The notes under the pieces: generated by a model
Told to the model about the DNA's origin: nothing
The model's database searches: none
The model's input: the letters and a program-made list of their open reading frames with translations, nothing else
In this document: positions 1-7,884 of the stretch, piece by piece
Numbering within the stretch: position 1 is the first letter of the stretch
How the letters are laid out: every line of letters starts with the position of its first letter
Assembly (NCBI RefSeq): GCF_050433565.1
Contig: NZ_JBNPWZ010000005.1
Coordinates: 124,001 to 188,000 of the forward strand
DNA length: 64,000 nucleotides
From: Ornithinibacillus bavariensis
Lineage (GTDB): Bacteria > Bacillota > Bacilli > Bacillales > Amphibacillaceae
Reading direction: 5' to 3'
Translations under genes and position numbers: made by a program

Positions 1-1236
1 AAACGTCAGCAGCCGAAGAGACATGAAACATTTATTAATAGACAGCGATTCTATAGTGAAACAGATCATGTTTCAAGTGAAGATTTGAATACAGTTAAAG
101 AGCGTCTCTTGCAACAACGTTACAAAATAACAGAAGAAGACGGTCATATTGTAGCGGAAAAAGGACGCTTCTCGAGATGGGGTCCATATGTTAATCATAT
201 TGGATTGATTATTATATTAATTGCAGCATTACTTCGGATAACACCATTTATGTATTTAAATGAATATTTATGGGTTAGAGAAGGGGAAGTAAAGGTAGTA
301 CCAGGAACGGATGGAGAGTATTACATCGAAAACAAGGAATTTGTTCTTGATACATATGCTGAGGATGATGAACGCTTTAAAGATGCCATTGCAAAACAGG
401 GTAGGGTCATTCCAAGTAACTTCCAAACCAATGCCATTATTTATCAGGCAGAAGATCAAGAGGTTATCGGTGCAGAAACAAAGCTTAACAAAATAACGGA
501 TGACGAAATTAGTATGAACCATCCAGTTAAGTTTGGTGGCTATACATTGTATCAGCAAGGCTATCAATTAAACGAATTCTCAAAAATGACCTTTAAAATC
601 TATGAAATGAATGATCCAGATGCTGATGTATTAGGAGAATTCACCGTTGATTTATTTAATCCGAAAACAGAATATAAACTAGATAATGGTTTTAAGGTTG
701 AAGTAACGGAATATTATCCGGATTATATCATTACAGAAGATGGGATAAGTTCGAAAACAAAGGATTCCAATAATCCTGCATTTGTTTTTAAGCTATTCCC
801 TCCAAACAGTGAAGAATCTGAAATTAGTTTTGTAGGTAACGTATTAGGAGCTGTAGAAGGTCTAGGAATTGATCCTACTGTAGTAGAATTACAACCTATG
901 GGAAATGTTATTGGTTCCTTCGCTCCATCGGTTGACCCTACAGGTGAAAATAATTATCGAATACTTATTGATTCCATAGATTTTGATCGAAAGAGTGGAC
1001 TTTCAGTAAAACGAGATAGAACACTTCCATTATTTATTATCGGTGCACTTATTTTTATGATTGGTGTTGTCCAAGGTATGTACTGGCAACATAGAAGAAT
1101 ATGGATACATCCGAAAAAACAAGGCATTCTATTGGCTGGTCATACGAATAAAAACTGGTTTGGCTTGAAAAAAGATATTGAAAAGGCTATTGAGAATACA
1201 CCAATACAGATGGTAAAAGATCAAAATAATGAGTAA
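1..1236 (+). CDS. resB: Cytochrome c biogenesis protein ResB, 5'-truncated by window edge
   Basis: ResB is the membrane partner of ResC in the System II cytochrome c synthetase, which delivers haem and attaches it to apocytochrome c on the outer face of the membrane. The frame is open from base 1, so the true start and first membrane helices lie upstream of the window; 411 residues are visible. A membrane segment follows the RWGPYVNHIG stretch, a long extracytoplasmic domain comes next, and a final helix (FIIGALIFMIGVVQG) precedes a basic cytoplasmic tail. The resC start is 24 bp downstream behind a strong ribosome site, giving the usual resB-resC-resD-resE order. A TTG at 85 could be mistaken for a start but lies inside the conserved protein. 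Family identification is confident; truncation is certain. Confidence 0.93.
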   Translation, partial: KRQQPKRHETFINRQRFYSETDHVSSEDLNTVKERLLQQRYKITEEDGHIVAEKGRFSRWGPYVNHIGLIIILIAALLRITPFMYLNEYLWVREGEVKVVPGTDGEYYIENKEFVLDTYAEDDERFKDAIAKQGRVIPSNFQTNAIIYQAEDQEVIGAETKLNKITDDEISMNHPVKFGGYTLYQQGYQLNEFSKMTFKIYEMNDPDADVLGEFTVDLFNPKTEYKLDNGFKVEVTEYYPDYIITEDGISSKTKDSNNPAFVFKLFPPNSEESEISFVGNVLGAVEGLGIDPTVVELQPMGNVIGSFAPSVDPTGENNYRILIDSIDFDRKSGLSVKRDRTLPLFIIGALIFMIGVVQGMYWQHRRIWIHPKKQGILLAGHTNKNWFGLKKDIEKAIENTPIQMVKDQNNE

Positions 1237-1260
1237 GTGGTTGTTTAAAGGAGGGAGCTC

Positions 1261-2454
1261 ATGGAGAGCTTATTAAATACTAGTAGTACGATGCTATTTA
1301 CGGCATTTATACTCTACTTGGTGGCAACATTTATATTTAGCTTTACGATAAAGGATAAAAATAAAGAACGAAAAAGAACTGAATTTGCTGGAAAATTAGC
1401 TATCACATTGACAATAATCGGATTTCTTAGCCAGCTAATTTATTTTATTACTAGATGGATGGCATCTGGACATGCTCCTGTTAGTAATATGTTCGAGTTC
1501 GTAACATTCTTGGGTATGTGCTTAGTATTGGCTTTTATCATTATTTATTTTATTTACAAGCTTAATGTATTAGGTTTATTTGCACTACCAATTGCTATGA
1601 TATTTATTGCTTATGCTAGCATATTCCCGACAGAAATTGCTCCACTAGTACCATCTTTAAAAAGCCACTGGCTTTATATTCATGTTACTACTGTTGCATT
1701 AGGCTCTGGAATACTATTCATTAGCTTTGTAGCTGGTTTGATTTACTTGATTCATGGAATTGATCAAAGCGTTCGATCGGCACGAACAATTTCACTTGAG
1801 ATCGTTTTATATATTATTTTCCTTATTATCGGATTCATAGTAATTTCTTCAGTCTTTGGAGCTATGCATTATAATGCAAGCTTCGAATATCAATCAAATG
1901 GTAAAACACTACAATCCGAGTACCATTTACCACCTATAGCTGCACCACATGATGGTAAGCTTCTTACGGAAGATGCAATGAAGCCTTGGTTTGAAGTACC
2001 TACATGGATGCACGGTGCTGACGCTGGTAAAAAATTTAATACAGTGATTTGGTCGTTTTTAACAGGTACTGTATTGTATGCACTTGTCCGATTACTATGT
2101 AGAAAACGTATTGGGGCTGCTATTCAGCCACTGCTTAAAAATGTTAAACCTGATTTAGTCGATGAGATTAATTATCGTTCCGTAGCTATAGGATTCCCTG
2201 TATTTACACTCGGTGGATTAATTTTTGCATCCATCTGGGCTCAAGAAGCTTGGGGACGATTCTGGGGATGGGATCCTAAGGAAGTTTGGGCCTTGGTTAC
2301 TTGGTTCTTCTATGCTGCTTACTTACATTTAAGACTTTCACGTGGCTGGCATGGAGAAAAGTCTGCATGGCTTGCAGTAGCTGGTTTTGGTATAATTTTA
2401 TTTAACTTGATTGTTGTAAACCTTGTATTAGCAGGGCTACATTCTTATGCATAA
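1261..2454 (+). CDS. resC: Cytochrome c biogenesis protein ResC (CcsA/CcmC family)
   Basis: Polytopic haem-handling subunit of the System II cytochrome c synthetase, working with ResB. The 397-residue protein is almost entirely hydrophobic. It contains the tryptophan-rich WWD-type signature near the C terminus (WGRFWGWDPKEVWALVTW), which in this family presents haem, and conserved histidines in extracytoplasmic loops. The ATG at 1261 follows a strong GGAGGGAGC ribosome site. Length is typical. It is followed by a hairpin (2462-2496) and then resD. In this genome the c-type haem in QcrC (41283-42059) is an evident client. Confidence 0.95.
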   Translation: MESLLNTSSTMLFTAFILYLVATFIFSFTIKDKNKERKRTEFAGKLAITLTIIGFLSQLIYFITRWMASGHAPVSNMFEFVTFLGMCLVLAFIIIYFIYKLNVLGLFALPIAMIFIAYASIFPTEIAPLVPSLKSHWLYIHVTTVALGSGILFISFVAGLIYLIHGIDQSVRSARTISLEIVLYIIFLIIGFIVISSVFGAMHYNASFEYQSNGKTLQSEYHLPPIAAPHDGKLLTEDAMKPWFEVPTWMHGADAGKKFNTVIWSFLTGTVLYALVRLLCRKRIGAAIQPLLKNVKPDLVDEINYRSVAIGFPVFTLGGLIFASIWAQEAWGRFWGWDPKEVWALVTWFFYAAYLHLRLSRGWHGEKSAWLAVAGFGIILFNLIVVNLVLAGLHSYA

Positions 2455-2461
2455 TTGAATG

Positions 2462-2496
2462 AAGAAAACATGGCAAAACAATTGTCATGTTTTCTT
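2462..2496 (+). terminator. Hairpin after resC, possible weak terminator/attenuator
   Basis: An 11-bp perfect inverted repeat (2462-2472 with 2486-2496, 13-nt loop) ends in a T-rich arm but has no clean T-run after it. It may partly terminate resABC transcripts before resDE; functional status is inference. Confidence 0.5.
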
Positions 2497-2551
2497 GTAC
2501 ATTGTTAAATGAAATCCGTTGACTGATATAATTGGTAAAGGGGAGATATTC

Positions 2552-3268
2552 ATGGAGAAGCAATCTAGAGTATTAGTTGTTGATGATGAGGAAAGAATTC
2601 GTCGGCTAATTCGTATGTATTTAGAGCGAGAGGAATTTGAGGTCGAAGAAGCAGAGAACGGTAAAGAGGGACTTCAACTGGCACTAGAAAATGATTATGA
2701 TGTTATTCTATTGGATATTATGATGCCAGAGATGGATGGAATAGAAGTCTGTGAGCAGCTAAGGAAAGAAAAGGATACTCCGGTTATCATGCTTACAGCA
2801 AAGGGTGAAGAGGCAAATAGAGTTCAAGGGTTTGAAGTTGGAACCGATGATTATATTGTGAAGCCATTTAGCCCTAGAGAGGTTGTACTTCGTGTAAAGG
2901 CATTATTAAGACGTACAACTGCTACTAGTTATAATGGCAAGAATGCGCAAACGAAGGATCTATTAGTATTTCCTCACCTAACAATTGATCATGATGCACA
3001 TCGTGTAACAGCTGATGGTACAGAAGTAGCTTTAACACCTAAAGAGTATGAATTATTATGTTACTTGGCAAAATCACCAGATAAAGTATTCAATCGTGAA
3101 CAATTATTGAAGGATGTTTGGCAATATGAATTTTTCGGCGACTTACGAACAGTTGACACACATGTTAAACGATTACGTGAGAAGCTTAATACCGTTTCCA
3201 AGGAAGCCGCAAAAATGATTGTGACTGTTTGGGGGGTAGGATACAAATTTGAGGTAGATGATGAATAA
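2552..3268 (+). CDS. resD: Response regulator ResD (OmpR/PhoB family)
   Basis: DNA-binding response regulator of the ResDE system, which in Bacillus activates cytochrome biogenesis, terminal oxidase and anaerobic respiration genes. The N-terminal receiver domain has the acidic pair DDEE, the phospho-acceptor Asp55 in LLDIMMPEMDG, and the Lys in VKPFSP. The C-terminal winged helix is intact through WGVGYKF. The protein is 238 residues, normal for the family. I chose the ATG at 2552, 5-6 bases after AAAGGGGAGA; an in-frame TTG at 2519 would add 11 non-conserved residues. Its stop overlaps the resE start by one base, so the two are translationally coupled. Confidence 0.96.
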   Translation: MEKQSRVLVVDDEERIRRLIRMYLEREEFEVEEAENGKEGLQLALENDYDVILLDIMMPEMDGIEVCEQLRKEKDTPVIMLTAKGEEANRVQGFEVGTDDYIVKPFSPREVVLRVKALLRRTTATSYNGKNAQTKDLLVFPHLTIDHDAHRVTADGTEVALTPKEYELLCYLAKSPDKVFNREQLLKDVWQYEFFGDLRTVDTHVKRLREKLNTVSKEAAKMIVTVWGVGYKFEVDDE

Positions 3269-5037
3269 TGTTTTGGCGTAGTGTAGTAGGAAAACTAGCA
3301 GTAACCATTTTATTGCTAGTTTGTTTTGTATTATTTTTATTAACGATATTTTTACTTGAGTTTTTTGAGAACTTTCATATTCAAGAGGCAGAAGAGGATT
3401 TATTACAAACCGCTACAAAGGTTTCCGTAATGGTAGAGAATCATGAAGACAGATCACTAATATATGAAACGACTGAGCGTGTAAAAGATCCAGCTAGTAA
3501 GGTAATTATCGAATTTTCCAATGGTGATATTTGGGCTTCTGATACTAATGACTCGAATCTTACTGCTATTAATGATAACTGGTTTACTAAAGAGATGTAT
3601 ATACAAGAGGTTTTAAATTCGCATGATCCGATTAAAAAGCAAATCGAAGTTCCTAATCAAGAATTAGGTGTGATGCTTGTTGGAGTGGCGGTACCTAATA
3701 CAGATGCAGCAGTTCTTATCTATCAATCCCTAGCGATAGTGGATAAGACAAAAGCTGAAACAACGAAAATTATTCTTTTAGCAGCGGCAGTGGCTATCAT
3801 TCTAACGACTATCTTTGCCTTCTTTCTATCGACGCGTATTACATCACCACTAATCAAAATGAGGGAAGCAGCATTTGATTTAACTAGAGGTGAATTTAAC
3901 ACCAAAGTACCGATTTTAACACATGATGAAATCGGCGAACTAGCAATGGCATTCAATCACATGGGACGACAGCTGAAATTCCATATTAATGCTTTAAGAC
4001 AGGAAAAAGAACAGCTATCAAGCATTGTTAATTCGATGGCAGATGGTGTGATAACATTAAGTCGTAGTGGTGAAATTATTGCAACGAATCGCCCTGCTGA
4101 AATGTTTATGGAAGCATGGGAGTTTGAGCAAAATATAGAAAAATCAGATGGTGTTCGGAAGCTGCCAAAGGAATTACTTGCACTATTTCAAGAGGTTATT
4201 GATGGTGAAAAAGAGGTTCTCGAAGAAATCACTATTCAAGGTAGAACCTGGGTTATGATTATGACACCATTATATGATCAGTCATATATCCGTGGTGCAG
4301 TTGCAGTAATGCGTGATATGACGGAAGAGAGAAGACTAGATAAACTTCGTAAGGACTTTATCGCTAATGTATCACATGAGCTTCGAACGCCAATATCGAT
4401 GTTACAAGGCTATAGTGAAGCTATTGTAGATGATATTGCCGAGACGAAAGAGGAAAAGAATGAATTAGCCCAAATCATTTATGAGGAATCCTTAAGACTT
4501 AGTCGCCTTGTTAATGAACTGCTTGACTTAGCAAGTATGGAAGCGGGTCATCTGACGCTAAAAACCGAAATGGTTGAAGTAGAGCCTTATGTTGATCGAA
4601 TCTATCGGAAATTTAGAGGGGTTGCAGAGGAACATCATATCGAGCTTGTACTTACAAAGAATATGGCCGATCCTCAAGCAATTTTTGATCCAGACCGAAT
4701 CGAACAAGTATTTACTAACCTAATTGACAACGCAATCCGACATACTAGTGAGGGTGGGTTTGTGAAGGTAAAGGTAGAAAATGACCAAAATGGGTTATCT
4801 GTATCTGTTGAAGATAGTGGAAGTGGAATACCGGAAGAGGATTTACCATTTGTTTTTGAACGTTTTTACAAGGCAGATAAATCAAGAACGAGAAATAAAC
4901 ATGTGAAAGGTACAGGGCTTGGATTATCGATAGCAAAGAATATTATTACAAGTCATAAGGGAACAATTACCGTTAAAAGTAAACTCAATGTTGGTACGAC
5001 ATTTAATTTTCAGCTTCCTAAAACAGATGAAATATAA
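3268..5037 (+). CDS. resE: Sensor histidine kinase ResE
   Basis: Membrane sensor kinase partner of ResD. Order of domains in 589 residues: a transmembrane helix (~8-30), an extracytoplasmic sensor region (~31-165), a second helix (~166-190), HAMP linker, a PAS domain (~245-350), HisKA with the phospho-acceptor His370 in ANVSHELRTP, and an ATPase domain with N box (NLIDNAIRH), G1 (DSGSGIP) and G2 (GTGLGLSI). It overlaps resD by one base (TAATG). No terminator is obvious before the downstream cobalamin riboswitch. Length and architecture are typical for ResE. Confidence 0.96.
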   Translation: MFWRSVVGKLAVTILLLVCFVLFLLTIFLLEFFENFHIQEAEEDLLQTATKVSVMVENHEDRSLIYETTERVKDPASKVIIEFSNGDIWASDTNDSNLTAINDNWFTKEMYIQEVLNSHDPIKKQIEVPNQELGVMLVGVAVPNTDAAVLIYQSLAIVDKTKAETTKIILLAAAVAIILTTIFAFFLSTRITSPLIKMREAAFDLTRGEFNTKVPILTHDEIGELAMAFNHMGRQLKFHINALRQEKEQLSSIVNSMADGVITLSRSGEIIATNRPAEMFMEAWEFEQNIEKSDGVRKLPKELLALFQEVIDGEKEVLEEITIQGRTWVMIMTPLYDQSYIRGAVAVMRDMTEERRLDKLRKDFIANVSHELRTPISMLQGYSEAIVDDIAETKEEKNELAQIIYEESLRLSRLVNELLDLASMEAGHLTLKTEMVEVEPYVDRIYRKFRGVAEEHHIELVLTKNMADPQAIFDPDRIEQVFTNLIDNAIRHTSEGGFVKVKVENDQNGLSVSVEDSGSGIPEEDLPFVFERFYKADKSRTRNKHVKGTGLGLSIAKNIITSHKGTITVKSKLNVGTTFNFQLPKTDEI

Positions 5038-5077
5038 CTTGTAATTTTAGAATGATATGTTATCCTAATTAATAGAA

Positions 5078-5260
5078 TTGAATACAAAATTGATGATATT
5101 GGTGTTGTGAACTTAAAAGGGAATCTAGTGAAAATCTAGAACTGTCCTCGCAACTGTAAGTGATGACGAAATAAGCATAACCACTGTATATAATATATAC
5201 GGGAAGGGCTTATAGTAGGCTATTAATCACAAGTCAGTAGACCTGCCAGTATTCATTTGT
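5078..5260 (+). promoter_or_regulatory. Cobalamin (B12) riboswitch aptamer
   Basis: The region shows the ordered conserved blocks of the cobalamin riboswitch: AAAGGGAATC, GTGaaaatC, CTGTCctCGCAACTGT, CCACTG, GGGAAGG and finally the B12 box AGTCAGtAGACCTGCC at 5232-5247. The closing helix can form between GAATAC (5080-5085) and GTATTC (5249-5254). About 90 nt downstream lies an intrinsic terminator (5345-5380), so high cobalamin would be expected to switch off the lipoprotein and ECF-S genes. Aptamer identity is confident; the mechanism of switching is inferred from layout. Confidence 0.93.
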
Positions 5261-5344
5261 ATCAATGATCCCGAGGATAGGACAATTGAGACAATCAAGT
5301 ACATAAGAGTATTGATTACTTATTATGGTTATGAGACTGTCAAA

Positions 5345-5380
5345 AGAGCTAACCTTGTTACGGGGTTAGCTCTATTTTTA
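5345..5380 (+). terminator. Expression-platform terminator of the B12 riboswitch
   Basis: A perfect 10-bp stem (5345-5354 with 5364-5373, 9-nt loop) is followed by ATTTTTA. It sits between the aptamer and the ribosome site of the lipoprotein gene, which fits a transcription-attenuation platform. Confidence 0.88.
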
Positions 5381-5422
5381 TACACCCTGTTCTCAACAGA
5401 TTAAGTTAATGGAGGAGAAATC

Positions 5423-5875
5423 ATGAAATCTATTTTATTTAAGTTATTCTCAATGCTACTAGTAATAGTTGTTTTAACAGGATGTACGAATGACGAAAAG
5501 ACGGAAAGCAACAACAATAGCGGGCAAAATAACGCAACGCAAAATGAAAAATCTAATACTTCCGCAAATACAAAAGAAGACCAAGAAGAGGCCAAGGTTA
5601 CCATTATCTTATCAAAGGATAAAGAGGCCGAAGTAATTGATGAAAAAGAAGTTGTTATCAAAGATGGCGATAATTTATTAGCAGTTATGAAAGCAAACTT
5701 TGACATGGTTGAAGAAGGTGGGTTTATAAAAGCGATTGAAGGTATAGAGTATGACGAAGCGAACAAAATGTCATGGATGTTTTCGGTAAATGGTGAGCCA
5801 TCCATGGTAGGTGCAGGCGATGTAAAACTAAACGATGGAGATACGGTTAATTTTGATTACCAATCTTGGGAATGA
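5423..5875 (+). CDS. DUF4430 (transcobalamin C-terminal-like fold) lipoprotein, B12-regulated
   Basis: A 150-residue secreted lipoprotein. The signal peptide ends in the lipobox LTGC (Cys21), followed by a low-complexity Asn/Thr/Lys linker to about residue 52. The remaining ~95 residues match the DUF4430 pattern (VTIILSKDKE, DGDNLLAVMK, MSWMFSVNGEPSM, LNDGDTVNFDYQSW), a fold also found at the C terminus of the animal cobalamin carriers intrinsic factor and transcobalamin. Its expression is under a cobalamin riboswitch, and an ECF transporter substrate subunit starts 5 bp after its stop. I infer a surface cobalamin- or corrinoid-capture protein feeding that transporter; binding itself is not shown by sequence. 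The ATG at 5423 follows GGAGGAG. Confidence 0.85.
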   Translation: MKSILFKLFSMLLVIVVLTGCTNDEKTESNNNSGQNNATQNEKSNTSANTKEDQEEAKVTIILSKDKEAEVIDEKEVVIKDGDNLLAVMKANFDMVEEGGFIKAIEGIEYDEANKMSWMFSVNGEPSMVGAGDVKLNDGDTVNFDYQSWE

Positions 5876-5880
5876 TTTAA

Positions 5881-6393
5881 TTGAATATCTATAAAATTAC
5901 TCTACTAGCATTACTTGCCACACTTGCTGTAGTTGGACGTATCGCAGTTAATTATATACCAAATGTCCAACCCGTAACTTCAGTTATTATTATTAGTGGC
6001 ATTTTTTTAGGACCGATAGCTGGTTTTATTTTAGCGTTTTTAGTAACGTTTTTATCCAATATGATTCTAGGAACTGGCATTTGGACAATTTGGCAAATTC
6101 TAGCATGGGGAATTATCGGTATCTTGAGTGGTTTGATGGGAAAGGCGTTCAAAAAGATTCCGTTCATAGTCATTGTTATTTTTAGTTTTTTCAGTGGTTA
6201 CCTATACGGGATTATTGTTTCGCTAACTAATTATCAAGTAACTGGTCAAGGCTTTATCGTATATTATTTAGCTGGACTGCCCTTTGATACGTATCATGCG
6301 ATAGGAAATGCAGTGTTTATGCTATTGCTGTATCCAACAATAGCTTACGTATTTAAAAAATATATTAACAATCATTTGCATACGATTAACTAA
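5881..6393 (+). CDS. ECF transporter substrate-specific (S) component, putative cobalamin/corrinoid
   Basis: A 170-residue integral membrane protein with five or six predicted helices and the small-protein architecture of energy-coupling-factor S components. Glycine-rich helices such as IIISGIFLGPIAGFILAFL and the middle TGIWTIWQILAWG segment fit the family. It begins with TTG at 5881, 5 bp after the lipoprotein stop, and has only a weak ribosome site, suggesting translational coupling. No EcfA or EcfT genes lie nearby, so it would have to share an energizing module encoded elsewhere (group II ECF). Substrate is inferred from the B12 riboswitch and the neighbouring transcobalamin-like lipoprotein; assignment to a named S family is not certain. 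Confidence 0.8.
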   Translation: MNIYKITLLALLATLAVVGRIAVNYIPNVQPVTSVIIISGIFLGPIAGFILAFLVTFLSNMILGTGIWTIWQILAWGIIGILSGLMGKAFKKIPFIVIVIFSFFSGYLYGIIVSLTNYQVTGQGFIVYYLAGLPFDTYHAIGNAVFMLLLYPTIAYVFKKYINNHLHTIN

Positions 6394-6440
6394 AAAAAGG
6401 CTGACTTTATATTTGCAATTGTTAAAGTCAGCCTTTTTTT
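6392..6440. terminator. Bidirectional terminator between ECF-S gene and fer
   Basis: Perfect 17-bp arms (6392-6408, 6424-6440) carry an A-run on the left and a T-run on the right, so the hairpin can stop transcription from both converging genes. Confidence 0.92.
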
Positions 6441-6444
6441 TATG

Positions 6445-6699
6445 CTATTCACCAAACTTTAATGGGTTACCATTAAACGGTTCTTCTGAAATCTTGATGG
6501 AGTTACTTGGACAACCCTCATAAGCATCTAACACATCATCCTCTTGTGATTCAGGAACTTCCTTATTTCCACTATTATGATCGATAGTTACATAAGCTAA
6601 CCCTTCATCATCGTAATCAAAAATACCTGGACAAGTTAATCCACAAGCACCACAAGCAATACATGTTTCCTTATCAACTATTGTATACTTTATTCTCAC
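6445..6699 (-). CDS. fer: Ferredoxin [4Fe-4S], Bacillus type
   Basis: Small cytoplasmic electron carrier of 84 residues. Four cysteines placed as in the single-cluster Bacillus ferredoxins are visible: Cys13, Cys16, Cys19 in CIACGAC and Cys63 in EGCP. There is also an additional Cys23 (GLTCP) where, from memory, B. subtilis and B. thermoproteolyticus ferredoxins have alanine. That position corresponds to the CxxCxxCxxxCP pattern of two-cluster ferredoxins, but the second-cluster partners are missing. It starts with GTG at 6699 behind AAGGGGAAA and faces ypbB divergently, as in B. subtilis. Confidence 0.95.
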   Translation of the reverse strand: MRIKYTIVDKETCIACGACGLTCPGIFDYDDEGLAYVTIDHNSGNKEVPESQEDDVLDAYEGCPSNSIKISEEPFNGNPLKFGE

Positions 6700-6743
6700 A
6701 GCTGTTTTCCCCTTGTTACGTACTTTTTTGGTGCTCCACTATT

Positions 6744-6772
6744 ATTTTAATAACTATCATTTTATAATTCAA
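6744..6772 (-). promoter_or_regulatory. Candidate sigma-A promoter for fer
   Basis: On the minus strand TTGAAT (6772-6767) and TAAAAT (6749-6744) are separated by 17 bases, about 45 bases before the fer start. Match is good but untested. Confidence 0.55.
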
Positions 6773-6824
6773 CCTTTGCCAACTGATGGTATGATAGAGA
6801 TAGGATAGAAAGAGGTAGATTAGA

Positions 6825-7859
6825 ATGTATTTCGAAGGGATAATATTAGATTGTATAACTGAAATTAATGAAAATAGAAGCATTTCTGGGATATTTCACC
6901 TATTAGTTGGAAAGAAATCGATACAATCTGTCCATGATGCAAGACTCTTTCAGCTAGAACAATATTACGGGATCTATCCAACATTACGTCGCATAGATTT
7001 ACAAGCAATTGTTTCAAATTTACAACAGAAGAAATTAGTGGATAATGGGTCTAAGGATGGTTATTATCGAATTACAGAGAAAGGAAGAAGGCATTTAATT
7101 AAATTTAAAAAGTCCCCATTGTACGCTTATTATAGAGGCTTATTATATAATGGTACAGATGTTTTGTTTTTTAAAAGACTACATTTATTAATCCAGACAT
7201 ACTCAAATATACGAATGAAAAATACCGCTTTTATTCCTGTTGTGGACGACGTAGATGTAGCAGGTTGGGTAAAAGCCTTTTATAAGAAAAACTGGAGCGT
7301 GACTGCATCTTTAATCCTTTACGAGGAGCTTCATAAACTATTAAAAGGCCTTGAGGAAAGAGAAGCCGAAGTATTGGTGAATCGATTAAGTGGATACCAT
7401 CACTACGGGATGAGCATGGATCAAATTGCTCTCAACTATCAATTATCGATACACGATGTTAATCTTCTTACAGTAGGAATAATTCATCAGATGATGTATC
7501 AGATTCATCGTCATAAAGAAGACTACCCAGTACTTTATCAGCTTATAATAGAAAATAATAATAACAAGTTTATTACCAAAACAGCAAACCAAACCTATCA
7601 ACTCTTAATTGAACGGTACAGTCCAGAAACAATTGCTAAAATAAGAAAACTAAAATTAAATACGGTGTATGATCATATTGTTGAAATTGCATTATACGAT
7701 AAAGAATTCTCAATTGAGCCCTTTGTGGATACAAAAACAAGAAAAGAGATAGTTTCCGTTATTAATCGTTGTAATAGTTATAAACTAAAGACAATTAAGG
7801 ACAATTGCAATCCGTATATAAGTTATTTTCAAATACGATTAGTCTTAACAAGACTATAA
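6825..7859 (+). CDS. ypbB: YpbB, helix-turn-helix domain protein linked to RecQ
   Basis: A 344-residue cytoplasmic protein always found next to a short RecQ helicase in Bacillaceae. The N-terminal half (YFEGIILDCITEINENRSISGIFHLLVGKKS) is the YpbB signature. The C-terminal ~100 residues (NQTYQLLIERYSPETIAKIRKLKLNTVYDHI) form the HTH_40/RQC-like winged helix that longer RecQ proteins carry in cis. It is the first gene of ypbB-recS-ypbD-ypbE, with 25 bp to the recS start. The likely role is a DNA-binding accessory to the helicase; this is inference, as direct function is not known. The ATG at 6825 follows AAAGAGGTAGA. Confidence 0.9.
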   Translation: MYFEGIILDCITEINENRSISGIFHLLVGKKSIQSVHDARLFQLEQYYGIYPTLRRIDLQAIVSNLQQKKLVDNGSKDGYYRITEKGRRHLIKFKKSPLYAYYRGLLYNGTDVLFFKRLHLLIQTYSNIRMKNTAFIPVVDDVDVAGWVKAFYKKNWSVTASLILYEELHKLLKGLEEREAEVLVNRLSGYHHYGMSMDQIALNYQLSIHDVNLLTVGIIHQMMYQIHRHKEDYPVLYQLIIENNNNKFITKTANQTYQLLIERYSPETIAKIRKLKLNTVYDHIVEIALYDKEFSIEPFVDTKTRKEIVSVINRCNSYKLKTIKDNCNPYISYFQIRLVLTRL

Positions 7860-7884
7860 GAAAGTTATTCAGAGGATGAGTTAT

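Noticed and set aside
5401..5805. 134-codon minus-strand frame opposite the DUF4430 lipoprotein gene
   Set aside because: It mirrors the coding frame of a well-supported gene, has no ribosome site and resembles no protein.
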